The notes under the pieces: generated by a model
Databases searched by the model: none
Told to the model about the DNA's origin: nothing
What the model saw: the letters and a program-made list of their open reading frames with translations, nothing else
Source: an uncultured Corynebacterium sp.
GTDB taxonomy: Bacteria; Actinomycetota; Actinomycetes; Mycobacteriales; Mycobacteriaceae
Length of the DNA stretch: 41,038 nucleotides
Assembly (NCBI RefSeq): GCF_945649885.1
Contig: NZ_CALZFS010000009.1
Span: 1 to 41,038, forward strand
Reading direction: 5' to 3'
Translations under genes and position numbers: made by a program
Part shown: piece after piece, positions 18,515 to 27,488 of the stretch
How the letters are laid out: each line of letters starts with the position of its first letter
How positions within the stretch are numbered: position 1 is the stretch's first letter

Positions 18515-19549
18515 CTAGTTCAGGCCCGCGTAGGAGTGCAGACCGGAGACGACCATGTTGATGAAGAAGAGGTTGAAGATCATGGTGGCCAGGGCCAGGA
18601 TGTTGATCCATGCGGCCTTGGAGTCACGCCAACCCACAGTCGCGCGGGCATGCAGGTAACCGGCATACAAGATCCAGGTGATGAAGGAGACGGTTTCCTT
18701 CGGGTCCCAACCCCAGAAACGACCCCAAGCTGCTTCTGCCCAGATGGCACCGAGCACCACACCCAGGCCAAACAGTGGCAGGGTCCAGATGGCGGTCTTG
18801 TAGGCCAGGTTATCCAGGGTCTTAGCCGATGGCAGTGGTTTGACCACCGAACCGAAGAAGCCCTTCTCACGGCCCTTGGGCTGCCACATGCGCAGCAGGT
18901 AGAGGATGGAGGCGATACCGGAAACCATGCCGATCGACGCACCGATGGAGACGGTGGAGACGTGGATCGGGAACCAGAAGGACTGCAGTGCCGGAACAAC
19001 CGGTGCTGAGTCGGAGTAGAGTGCGGTGCCGCCATAGAAGAGCAGCGCGATCATCGGGGTGATCACCCAGGGCCACATCACGCGGAACTGTGGGCGCTGC
19101 AGCACGAAGGCGGCTGCCAGCATGACACAGAAGGTGACCACGAGGATGTACTCGTAGAGGTTGCCGAAGGGGAAACGGCTGGCCGAGAGGGAACGCAGCA
19201 CGATGGAGACCAGGTGCACGATGACACCGAGCCACACCAGGGACTGCGTCATGTTGGCCAGTTTGTGGGAGCTGGCTTCACGTGCGGCCAGTTCCTCGTC
19301 CTTGATCAAGCCGTCGTTGATGTCATCTGCACCCGGCAGATCGTGGTGTTCATCATCAAGGTCATCAGCTGAGCCGACGCCACCGGCGTTGACCAGCTGC
19401 TTGACGCGTGTGGCCTCACGGCGGGCATCGATGACACCCTGGATGCGCACGTAGTACACCAGGGACAGAATCAGTGCCAAGGCGTAGATGATGAAGGCGG
19501 TTCCGAATGCAGTATCCGAGAATGTCGCATACGTCTGGTTAACCGGCAT
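18515..19549 (-). CDS. ccsB: Cytochrome c biogenesis protein CcsB/ResC
   Basis: Heme-handling WGWDPKETVSFITWILYAGYLHAR (tryptophan-rich motif). Confidence 0.93.
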   Translation of the reverse strand: MPVNQTYATFSDTAFGTAFIIYALALILSLVYYVRIQGVIDARREATRVKQLVNAGGVGSADDLDDEHHDLPGADDINDGLIKDEELAAREASSHKLANMTQSLVWLGVIVHLVSIVLRSLSASRFPFGNLYEYILVVTFCVMLAAAFVLQRPQFRVMWPWVITPMIALLFYGGTALYSDSAPVVPALQSFWFPIHVSTVSIGASIGMVSGIASILYLLRMWQPKGREKGFFGSVVKPLPSAKTLDNLAYKTAIWTLPLFGLGVVLGAIWAEAAWGRFWGWDPKETVSFITWILYAGYLHARATVGWRDSKAAWINILALATMIFNLFFINMVVSGLHSYAGLN

Positions 19550-19689
19550 GGGATTAATCCACCCTATTCATTGAAATACTTGTGATTTTATTGACACCCT
19601 ACCCGCTTGAACCAAGGGAAACTAATGTTCAGGCGGGAGTGGTGAGAAACTGTGAACTACCTGTTCAGGTAGGTGAAAATGCGGTGAGG

Positions 19690-21357
19690 CTAGTCACGGT
19701 CCTCATCGTCGAAGTAGACCTCGTCTTCATCGTCGACTTCTTCCAGGCCGAGCAGTTTGCGGTGGATCTCCTCGTATTCGGAGCCCCAACCTGCACGGTC
19801 GGTACGTGCCAGGCCACCGGTTTCCACGCGGGTGCTGCCGTCATCCTGCGGGTAGAAACGCACCCACACACGACGACGGCGGATGGCCAGGGAGCCCACC
19901 AGTGAGGCCAGCGAAATCGCGGTGGTCACCAGGACCCACACCTGGAGGGGGTCCTTACTGATCTGGTAGTTCGCAAACTCGGAGGCACCGTCGAAGGAGA
20001 CCTCGGTGCCGTCGTCAAGCGTCACGGTGTCGCCTACCTGGAGGTTGACGCGTTCAATCTTCTGCAGCTGGCCACTGTGCATCAGGGAGGGGTCCAGGCT
20101 GAACAGGTTCTGTCCCACCCCGGTGTCCAGGCCGTTGTCACCGCGGTAGATGTCAATGGCTACCGCCGGGTCACGCATGGCCGGATAGGAGGAGGTGAGC
20201 AGTTCATTGTTCTCCCCTTCCCAAGCGGCAGTCGGTGCGAACAGGCCCTGGATGGCCAGCTGGTTCTGACGGCGTTCGTAGAGATCCGGGAAGACACCTG
20301 CCGGTGGATCAAAACGCATCACGCCAGAAGACAGGAAGAAGGTCGGATCATCCGGGCGCCACTGCACGGTCTGCGTGCGGGTTTCACCATTGGGCCAGGT
20401 GACAGTGAAAGTCGGTGCAAAGCCGTGGCCCTGCAGGTAGACGCGGTCCCCTTCGATGCGCAGCGGGTGGTTCACACGCAGCTCATAGTCGGTCCAGGTT
20501 TCCGGATCGTTGAAGATCTCATCACCGATGGCATAGGAGATATTGGAACGGAACATCTCCGCCTGTCCGTTGGGCAGGTAGTCGGCGCTGAAGTCATGTG
20601 CTTCAAAGCAGAAGGTGGTCAACCCGGTGCCATCGAAGTTCGCACCAGCCCGGAAGGAGTCGAAGTTGGCGGTGGCGGTATTACAGAACGTGGAGTTCTG
20701 TGAATGCTGCTCACCGTCGGTGACCACGATGACATGGCCCTCGTAGTAGAAGATCCTGCCCAGACCGGCAGTCAGGATCATGCCGACGATGCCGAGGTGG
20801 AACACCAGGTTGAAGAATTCACGCAGGTAGCCCTTCTCCGCGGAGATGGAGTACGCACCGGCACGGTCTTCCTCCGGGGTGAAGGAACTGGACTTCCAAC
20901 CCTTGAGCAGGCGGTATGTGTCCTTCTGTAGTTCTTCAACGGGCTTGTTCACCACACCTTCGCCGTGGTGCTGCAGGCGAGCCAGGTTACGTGGTGCGCG
21001 GACCACCGGTGCCCGCATCGCCTTGTAGTGCTCCCAGGAGCGCGGCAGGATACAACCCGCCAGCGAGATCAGCAGCAGCATGTAGATGGCGGTGAACCAG
21101 CTGGAGGAGAAGACATCGAAAAGCTGCAGTTTGTCATAGAACTCGGCTAGTTTGCCGTTGTTCTGGATGTACTCAATGACATTGGATTCATTGAGTGAAC
21201 GCTGCGGTAGTAGTGCACCCGGGATCGCGGCGATGGCAAGGAGGAACAACAGTGCCAGCGCCGTACGCATACTCGTCAGCCAGTGCCATGACTTCTTTGC
21301 GTAGACCTTCACGGTTTTAAGCATTGTCGTTGCCGGTTCTCTTCCTATGTTTTTCAC
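19690..21357 (-). CDS. resB: Cytochrome c biogenesis protein ResB
   Basis: WLTSMRTALALLFLLAIAAIPGALLPQR...; large extracytoplasmic domain; adjacent to ccsB. Confidence 0.93.
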   Translation of the reverse strand: MKNIGREPATTMLKTVKVYAKKSWHWLTSMRTALALLFLLAIAAIPGALLPQRSLNESNVIEYIQNNGKLAEFYDKLQLFDVFSSSWFTAIYMLLLISLAGCILPRSWEHYKAMRAPVVRAPRNLARLQHHGEGVVNKPVEELQKDTYRLLKGWKSSSFTPEEDRAGAYSISAEKGYLREFFNLVFHLGIVGMILTAGLGRIFYYEGHVIVVTDGEQHSQNSTFCNTATANFDSFRAGANFDGTGLTTFCFEAHDFSADYLPNGQAEMFRSNISYAIGDEIFNDPETWTDYELRVNHPLRIEGDRVYLQGHGFAPTFTVTWPNGETRTQTVQWRPDDPTFFLSSGVMRFDPPAGVFPDLYERRQNQLAIQGLFAPTAAWEGENNELLTSSYPAMRDPAVAIDIYRGDNGLDTGVGQNLFSLDPSLMHSGQLQKIERVNLQVGDTVTLDDGTEVSFDGASEFANYQISKDPLQVWVLVTTAISLASLVGSLAIRRRRVWVRFYPQDDGSTRVETGGLARTDRAGWGSEYEEIHRKLLGLEEVDDEDEVYFDDEDRD

Positions 21358-21433
21358 GTGTGTAGATGCGGTAGTGCTGGTGGCTCATGGCTCAACAGAT
21401 GTGATCCCTGAGAAGGACCTCGGGGGCAGCCTC

Positions 21434-22240
21434 TTAGATCAGGGTGGCGCCGTATTCCACGGTCCACTGACGGACCCAGTTGATGAAGATCGCCCAGGAG
21501 CCGGACATCAGGGCCACGCCCACGAGGATGAGCATGACACCGCCGAAGATCTGGATCTTGCGGGAGTGGGTGCGCAGCCATTCCACACCAGTCAAGGCCT
21601 TGGTGGAACCTAAGGCGATGAGCAGGAAAGGCAGGCCCAGGCCCAGGCAGTAGCCGATGATGAGGATGACCCCACGCAGCGCTGTCATGCCTTCAGTACC
21701 GGCGGATACGGAGATGATCGCCGCCAGGGTGGGCCCCAGACAGGGTGTCCAACCGAGCGCGAAGACACCACCCAGCAGTGGTGCCCCCAGCCAGGTGGTC
21801 CAGCGTTTTGGTGCCATGCGGGTATCGCGTTGCATGCCGGGGATGAAGCCCATGAACACCACACCCATGATGATGGTGACCACACCACCGGCACGCATGA
21901 GGGTTTCTGCATTCAGGGTGAGCATGCTGATCGCCCCGAAAACGGTGACGGTGGCCAGCACAAACACCACGGTGAATCCGAGGATGAACAACAGTGCGGC
22001 AGTACCCACCTGGAGGCGTTTGGTTTTCACCTTGGTGCCACCGGAGCCGTATTCCACTTCCCCACCGACCACACCTGCCAGATAGGAGATATAACCGGGG
22101 ACAAGGGGAACCACGCAGGGACTGGCAAAAGACACCAGCCCTGCCGCGAGGGCTGCGAGGATACCGAGGAACAGTGGTCCGGTTCCCACAACATCAGCAA
22201 ATTGCTCACCGATGCTCTGAGCCAGAATCATCTCATTCAT
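21434..22240 (-). CDS. ccdA: CcdA-type thiol:disulfide transmembrane transporter
   Basis: SFASPCVVPLVPGYISYLAGVVGG and LGWTPCLGPTLAAI (paired cysteines). Confidence 0.93.
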   Translation of the reverse strand: MNEMILAQSIGEQFADVVGTGPLFLGILAALAAGLVSFASPCVVPLVPGYISYLAGVVGGEVEYGSGGTKVKTKRLQVGTAALLFILGFTVVFVLATVTVFGAISMLTLNAETLMRAGGVVTIIMGVVFMGFIPGMQRDTRMAPKRWTTWLGAPLLGGVFALGWTPCLGPTLAAIISVSAGTEGMTALRGVILIIGYCLGLGLPFLLIALGSTKALTGVEWLRTHSRKIQIFGGVMLILVGVALMSGSWAIFINWVRQWTVEYGATLI

Positions 22241-22864
22241 CTAGGCCTCTTCAACCAGGGGCAGGGCGACATCGAGGATCTCATCCGAGGTGATCTCACG
22301 GAGGAAGACCGCAGCGGGACGGTGCTGCTTGTCCAGGACAATCGTGGTGGGGATGACCGATGCCGGCACACCACCAAGCTGAGCGGCACTCATGAAGGGT
22401 GGGTCATAGATGCTCGGGAAGGTCAGGCCGTTGTCCTCGGTGAAGTCCTGGGCGATTTCCCGGGAGTAGTCACGGACGTTGATGCCCAGCACGGTTCCGC
22501 CCGGAGCATCGCCGTTGCCGGCGGTCTGCAGTTCCTCGTGGATGATCTGAAGATCATCGGATTCGGAACGACATGGTGCGCACCACTGGCCCCAGGCGTT
22601 GAGCACAACAACCTGGCCTTCGTAGTCAGAGAGGTTGATCTCGGTACCTTCCTCCATGAGGGAGTCACCACTGACCTGGTTGAGGGGTTGACGTTCATCC
22701 TCTTCGTAGAGGATGTCCATCTGCCCACCGGGTGAGTGGAACTGGAAGGTTCCGCCCACGGCCACGGCATCAGTGCCCGCGATGTCGTCTGTTCCGCAGG
22801 CCACCAGTGTGGCGGCTGCGAGAATGACGGTTCCGATGGTTGCTGCAAATTTCGTGGCGCGCAC
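22241..22864 (-). CDS. resA: TlpA/ResA-like thioredoxin lipoprotein
   Basis: Lipobox LVACG, NAWGQWCAPCRSESDDL; stop codon abuts ccdA start. Confidence 0.9.
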   Translation of the reverse strand: MRATKFAATIGTVILAAATLVACGTDDIAGTDAVAVGGTFQFHSPGGQMDILYEEDERQPLNQVSGDSLMEEGTEINLSDYEGQVVVLNAWGQWCAPCRSESDDLQIIHEELQTAGNGDAPGGTVLGINVRDYSREIAQDFTEDNGLTFPSIYDPPFMSAAQLGGVPASVIPTTIVLDKQHRPAAVFLREITSDEILDVALPLVEEA

Positions 22865-22870
22865 GATTGA

Positions 22871-23479
22871 TCAGATCTCCTGTGCAGGTTCGTTGTAGTG
22901 TACGTCCACGATCTTGTCATCCTGGAACACCAATGAGGTAACTGAAGCCAGATCGCACTGGCGCACAGCCGGGTTGTGCCAGAGGCGCTGAGCGCGGGCA
23001 CTGCGCTGGATGCAGACGATCGGCAGCTGGTGGCTGACCAGGATCGCCTCATGGCCCTCTGCTGCTGCGCGTGCGCGTTCCACGGCCTTCATCACGCGGG
23101 CTTCAATGTCCACGTAGTGTTCGCCCCAGCTCGGCTGGAGTGGGTTGAGCATGAGCTGCCAACGCACCGGGTTCCACAGCTGGGAACGCCAGCCCTTGGT
23201 GCGCAGTCCCTCGAAGCGGTTGCCGGCTTCCAGCAGGTCCTGGTCGGTCTGTACCTTCAGGCCGGTGACCTCGGCGAAGGGTTCGGAGGTTTCCTGCACG
23301 CGCTGCAGTGGGGACGCCGCGAGATAGGTGACATCGTGGTCGGCGAAGGAGGCCGCGGTGACCGCGGCCTGCTGACGTCCGCGTTCGGACAGGTGGTAGC
23401 CGGGGATGTGACCGTAGAGAATCTTCTCGGGGTTGTGTACCTCGCCGTGTCGGACGAGGTGGACAATCGTGGAGCTCAT
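22871..23479 (-). CDS. Histidine phosphatase / phosphoglycerate mutase family protein
   Basis: VHLVRHGEVHNPEKILYGHIPGYHLSERGRQQA. Confidence 0.9.
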   Translation of the reverse strand: MSSTIVHLVRHGEVHNPEKILYGHIPGYHLSERGRQQAAVTAASFADHDVTYLAASPLQRVQETSEPFAEVTGLKVQTDQDLLEAGNRFEGLRTKGWRSQLWNPVRWQLMLNPLQPSWGEHYVDIEARVMKAVERARAAAEGHEAILVSHQLPIVCIQRSARAQRLWHNPAVRQCDLASVTSLVFQDDKIVDVHYNEPAQEI

Positions 23480-23505
23480 GACACCTTCAGAGTTGAGGGA
23501 GAAAG

Positions 23506-24825
23506 TTATGCGGTGGCAGCGGCTGCTGCCCGTGCTGCTGGGACCAGTGCGTTTTCGATCTTCTGGAAATCATCGTCCGTCAGAGCGGAGGAGACAAACC
23601 AGGTTTCAAACACACTCGGCGGTGCATAGACACCGTTGTCCAGCAGGGAGTGGAAGAACGGCGCGAAACGGAAGGTGTCGGCCTCCTTCATATCGCTGAA
23701 GTTATAGCCCGCACCTTCGGCGAAACGGATGGACAACATGTTGGAGGCGCGCTGGATGTGGTGTGCCACGCCTTCGCGCTCCAGGGCCTGGGAGATCAGG
23801 GTGTGCAGGCGATCAGCGTTGGCGTCGATGGTGTGATAGATGCTTTCATCGGCAGCGCTTAACGACGCCCGACCGGCCGCCACGGCCACCGGGTTACCGG
23901 AGAGCGTGCCGGCCTGGTAGACCGGCCCCTGTGGGGCCAGCATGTTCATGATCTCTGCCTTGCCGCCGAAGGCTGCCGCTGGCAGACCACCGGAGACAAC
24001 CTTGCCGAAGGTGACCAGGTCAGCAGCGACCTTGTCCACGCCATACCAACCACTGTAGGAGGTGCGGAAACCGGTCATGACCTCATCGAGGATGAGCAGT
24101 GCACCATCAGCGTGGGCGATGGCGAGCAGCTTGTCATTGAAGTTGTCCTTCGGTGCCACGGTGCCCATGTTGCCGGCTGCGGCCTCAGTGATGATACAGG
24201 CGATCTGGCCGGGGAATTCGGCAAAGGCATTGCGGACCGCTTCGATGTCGTTGTACGGGACAACAATGGTGTCGCGGGTCTGCGCACCGGTGATGCCGGG
24301 AGAATCAGGCAGTGCGAAGGTGGCCACACCGGATCCGGCAGCAGCCAGGAGCGAGTCCACATGACCGTGGTAGCAACCGTCAAACTTCAGGATCTTGGAA
24401 CGCTGGGTGTAGCCACGGGCCAGGCGGACCGCAGACATGGTGGCCTCGGTACCGGAGTTGACCAGGCGGACCTCTTCTACCGAGGTCCGCTTGATGATGT
24501 CCTGTGCCAGCTCAACCTCACCGATGGTCGGTGCGCCAAAGGAGAAGCCATCAACCATGGTCTTCTGCACTGCTTCTAGAACTGCCGGGTGAGCATGTCC
24601 CATGAGCATCGGGCCCCAGGAGCAGACCAGGTCCACATATTCGTTGCCATCCACATCCACCAGGGTGGAACCGTACGCCTTGGCAATGAAACGGGCCTGG
24701 CCACCGACGGAACCGAAGGCTCGGACCGGGGAGTTCACACCACCTGGGGTGGAGAGCCTGGCCTTTTCAAACCACTCGGCGGAACGGGAGACATTAGCGG
24801 AAGTACCCGACAGGGAAGCAGACAT
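23506..24825 (-). CDS. hemL: Glutamate-1-semialdehyde 2,1-aminomutase
   Basis: [52 protein letters not shown] (PLP lysine); start shifted to 24825 based on TACAAT 7 nt upstream. Confidence 0.95.
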   Translation of the reverse strand: MSASLSGTSANVSRSAEWFEKARLSTPGGVNSPVRAFGSVGGQARFIAKAYGSTLVDVDGNEYVDLVCSWGPMLMGHAHPAVLEAVQKTMVDGFSFGAPTIGEVELAQDIIKRTSVEEVRLVNSGTEATMSAVRLARGYTQRSKILKFDGCYHGHVDSLLAAAGSGVATFALPDSPGITGAQTRDTIVVPYNDIEAVRNAFAEFPGQIACIITEAAAGNMGTVAPKDNFNDKLLAIAHADGALLILDEVMTGFRTSYSGWYGVDKVAADLVTFGKVVSGGLPAAAFGGKAEIMNMLAPQGPVYQAGTLSGNPVAVAAGRASLSAADESIYHTIDANADRLHTLISQALEREGVAHHIQRASNMLSIRFAEGAGYNFSDMKEADTFRFAPFFHSLLDNGVYAPPSVFETWFVSSALTDDDFQKIENALVPAARAAAAATA

Positions 24826-24884
24826 ATCGACCATTGTATTGATTCAACCTCTCAAACCAATCTCGTTAATTATTAAAGGGAAAC

Positions 24885-26279
24885 CTATGCGGTTAACAGG
24901 CGTGCGACTGCTGCCTTCGCATCGGCGATGACAGCGGGCACGCCCACGCCTGAAGCCCAAGCTCCGATGGCTTCCACGCCCTGCACCTGAGAAATGGCTG
25001 TGCGAGCTGCTGCGACGGTGATGATGTGTTCAACGCCATAGCTCGGCAGTCCACCGAACCAGCGCTGCACGAAGATTTCTGACAATCCTGCTTCACGGCC
25101 ATCAAAGCCCGTGATCTTCTGCAGATCATCGAGTGCGGCATCCACGAGTGCGTCCTCGTCCATGCGGGCGGTGCTTTCATCGCCAAGCCGGCCGAAGGAT
25201 GCGCGCACCAGGGCGCCACCGCGATCACCCAGGTGTGGCCACTTCTTGGAGGAGAAGGTGAACGCCTTAGCGGTGACATCCGGCTCACCAACAGCAATCA
25301 GGACACCGGAGACATCCGGCAGACCTGCATCAGAATCAAAACGCATGCCCACCACGGCAGAGGACGCCAGCTTGATGGCCTTGAGGTGTGGGACTGCCTC
25401 CGGTGCGAGATTGCGCAACAGAACTGCCGCCGTGGGAGCGGGGACGGCGAGGATCACCTTGTCATAGGTGCCTTCTCCCCCACCCTTGATCTGGAATCCG
25501 GCTCCATCACGGGTGATGGCTGAGACGAAGGAATCCAGGTGGATGTCAGCACCGCACTTATCCGCCAGTGCTTCATAGAGTTCGGCATAGCCGCCCTTGA
25601 AGGTCTGGAAGATCGGTGTGGTTTCCGTGTTCTTCTTGGCTTCTGCGCGTTCGGCTTCCACCAGTTTCACCGCAGCACTCAAGGTGACAGGTTCGCCTGA
25701 TTCAGCCAGACGGTCCAGTGCCTGCGCCAGGGCCGGGACGGTGGCCCGGATACCCAGATCATCAGCGGATGAGGAATACACCCCGCCCAGCAGTGCGGAG
25801 ACCAGGACATCTGCCACTTCATCGGAGTAGCGGGCGCGCACCAGTGCGCCTACGGTCTGGTCTGAGCCGACCTCCCAGGTGATGGGATCGGCGTCGTGTT
25901 CTGCGTCGATACGCTCCCTGGTCTCGATAGAGAGGATCTCCTCCAAACCTGCCGCACTGGAAGGAATGCCCATGACGCCGCCGCGGGGCATGGGACGCAG
26001 CTGACCGCCTGCGAAGAACTGGGAACGTGCACCAGATGGTGCAACGAGCGAATCGGCCAGGCCGAGCTCGTGGAAGAACTCGGTGGCATCGGTGCGGGTG
26101 GCCAGATAGGCCTCGGCGCCCATGTCGGTGGGACCGGATTCAAAGGGCACGGTGAAGAGCTTTCCACCGATGCGCTCCCCTGCCTCCAACACATCAATGT
26201 GTGCGGAAGGGTCGGCCTGGTGGATTTCATAGGCGGCGGTCAGGCCCGCGAGCCCCGCGCCGATGATGGCGATGCGCAT
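24885..26279 (-). CDS. hemY: Protoporphyrinogen/coproporphyrinogen III oxidase
   Basis: MRIAIIGAGLAGLTAAYEIHQ FAD motif; family C-terminal GAWASGVGVPAVIADAKAA; next to hemE. Confidence 0.92.
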   Translation of the reverse strand: MRIAIIGAGLAGLTAAYEIHQADPSAHIDVLEAGERIGGKLFTVPFESGPTDMGAEAYLATRTDATEFFHELGLADSLVAPSGARSQFFAGGQLRPMPRGGVMGIPSSAAGLEEILSIETRERIDAEHDADPITWEVGSDQTVGALVRARYSDEVADVLVSALLGGVYSSSADDLGIRATVPALAQALDRLAESGEPVTLSAAVKLVEAERAEAKKNTETTPIFQTFKGGYAELYEALADKCGADIHLDSFVSAITRDGAGFQIKGGGEGTYDKVILAVPAPTAAVLLRNLAPEAVPHLKAIKLASSAVVGMRFDSDAGLPDVSGVLIAVGEPDVTAKAFTFSSKKWPHLGDRGGALVRASFGRLGDESTARMDEDALVDAALDDLQKITGFDGREAGLSEIFVQRWFGGLPSYGVEHIITVAAARTAISQVQGVEAIGAWASGVGVPAVIADAKAAVARLLTA

Positions 26280-26294
26280 GTAGAAACTTTCCTT

Positions 26295-27374
26295 TTAAGA
26301 AGCGTGGATGATGGAAACAGCCTCAGTGATATCCTCAGCAACAGTGTTCGGCATGACGCCGTGACCCAGGTTGAAGATATGACCGGTGGCATGACCTGCA
26401 GCAATCGCTGCTGCGGCCTCGTCCTTGATGCGCTTGATCTCGCGCGTCAACGGCTCGGTGCCGGCAAAAAGCAGTGCCGGATCCAGGTTGCCCTGAAGCA
26501 CCTTCGGCCCGGATACCGCAGCGATACGTTCAGCTGCCTTATCCAAAGGTACGCGCCAATCCACACCCATGACCTCTGAGCCTGCACGGCTCATCGCACC
26601 CAGCAGTTCACCGGTGCCCACACCGAAGTGGATGCGTGGCAGCTTGTACTGCTCGATCTCCTCCATGATGCGGGTGGAGTAGGGCAGCACGTGCTCGGTG
26701 TAATCACGTTCGGTGAGGAAACCAGCCCAGGAGTCAAAGAGCTGGACAGCGTCCACGCCGGCGTCGATCTGAGTCTTGAGGAAGTTGATCACGGTAGGAA
26801 GCAGGCGTTCCATCAGTGCGTGCCAGGTTTCTGGCTCCGCGTGGATCATGGCCTTGGTGCGCTCATGGTTCTTAGACGGGCCGCCCTCGATCAGGTAGCT
26901 GGCCAGGGTGAAGGGTGCACCGGCGAAACCGATCAGTGCCTGAGTGTCCTTCAGCTCATCAAGGATGATGTCGATGCCCTGGGTGACCTCGGTGACCTCG
27001 TGGTCCAGGATCGGGAGGGCATCAATATCTGCACGGGTACGAATAGCCTTATCCATGACTGGACCGCGGCCTGCGACGATCTCCACGCCCACACCTGCGG
27101 CACGCAGTGGCACAACGATGTCAGAGAAGAGGATCGCAGCATCGACATCGTGGCGACGCACCGGCTGCAGGGTGATCTCCGCCAGCATCTCCGGCAGGAA
27201 GCAGGAGTCCAGCATGGTGGTGCCCTCGCGGAGCTTCAGGTACTCAGGCAGGGAACGTCCCGCCTGGCGCATGAACCACACCGGGGTGCGGGTTGGGGTC
27301 TTGCCATTAGCGGCATCAATGACGGGCGCGTTGTTCAGAACACGACGCTTTGCAGAAATCAGCTCAGAAGACAT
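26295..27374 (-). CDS. hemE: Uroporphyrinogen decarboxylase
   Basis: TPVWFMRQAGRSLPEYLKLRE; FAGAPFTLASYLIEGGPSKNH. Confidence 0.96.
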   Translation of the reverse strand: MSSELISAKRRVLNNAPVIDAANGKTPTRTPVWFMRQAGRSLPEYLKLREGTTMLDSCFLPEMLAEITLQPVRRHDVDAAILFSDIVVPLRAAGVGVEIVAGRGPVMDKAIRTRADIDALPILDHEVTEVTQGIDIILDELKDTQALIGFAGAPFTLASYLIEGGPSKNHERTKAMIHAEPETWHALMERLLPTVINFLKTQIDAGVDAVQLFDSWAGFLTERDYTEHVLPYSTRIMEEIEQYKLPRIHFGVGTGELLGAMSRAGSEVMGVDWRVPLDKAAERIAAVSGPKVLQGNLDPALLFAGTEPLTREIKRIKDEAAAAIAAGHATGHIFNLGHGVMPNTVAEDITEAVSIIHAS

Positions 27375-27488
27375 GTCCTCAATACTGCCCCATCAATCAA
27401 AATTTGGGAAAAGAAACTACACCTTATGCCGGTGGGCCATGTCCATCTTAGGGTGGATATCAGGGTTTTCTTTGTTATATCGGGGGGC

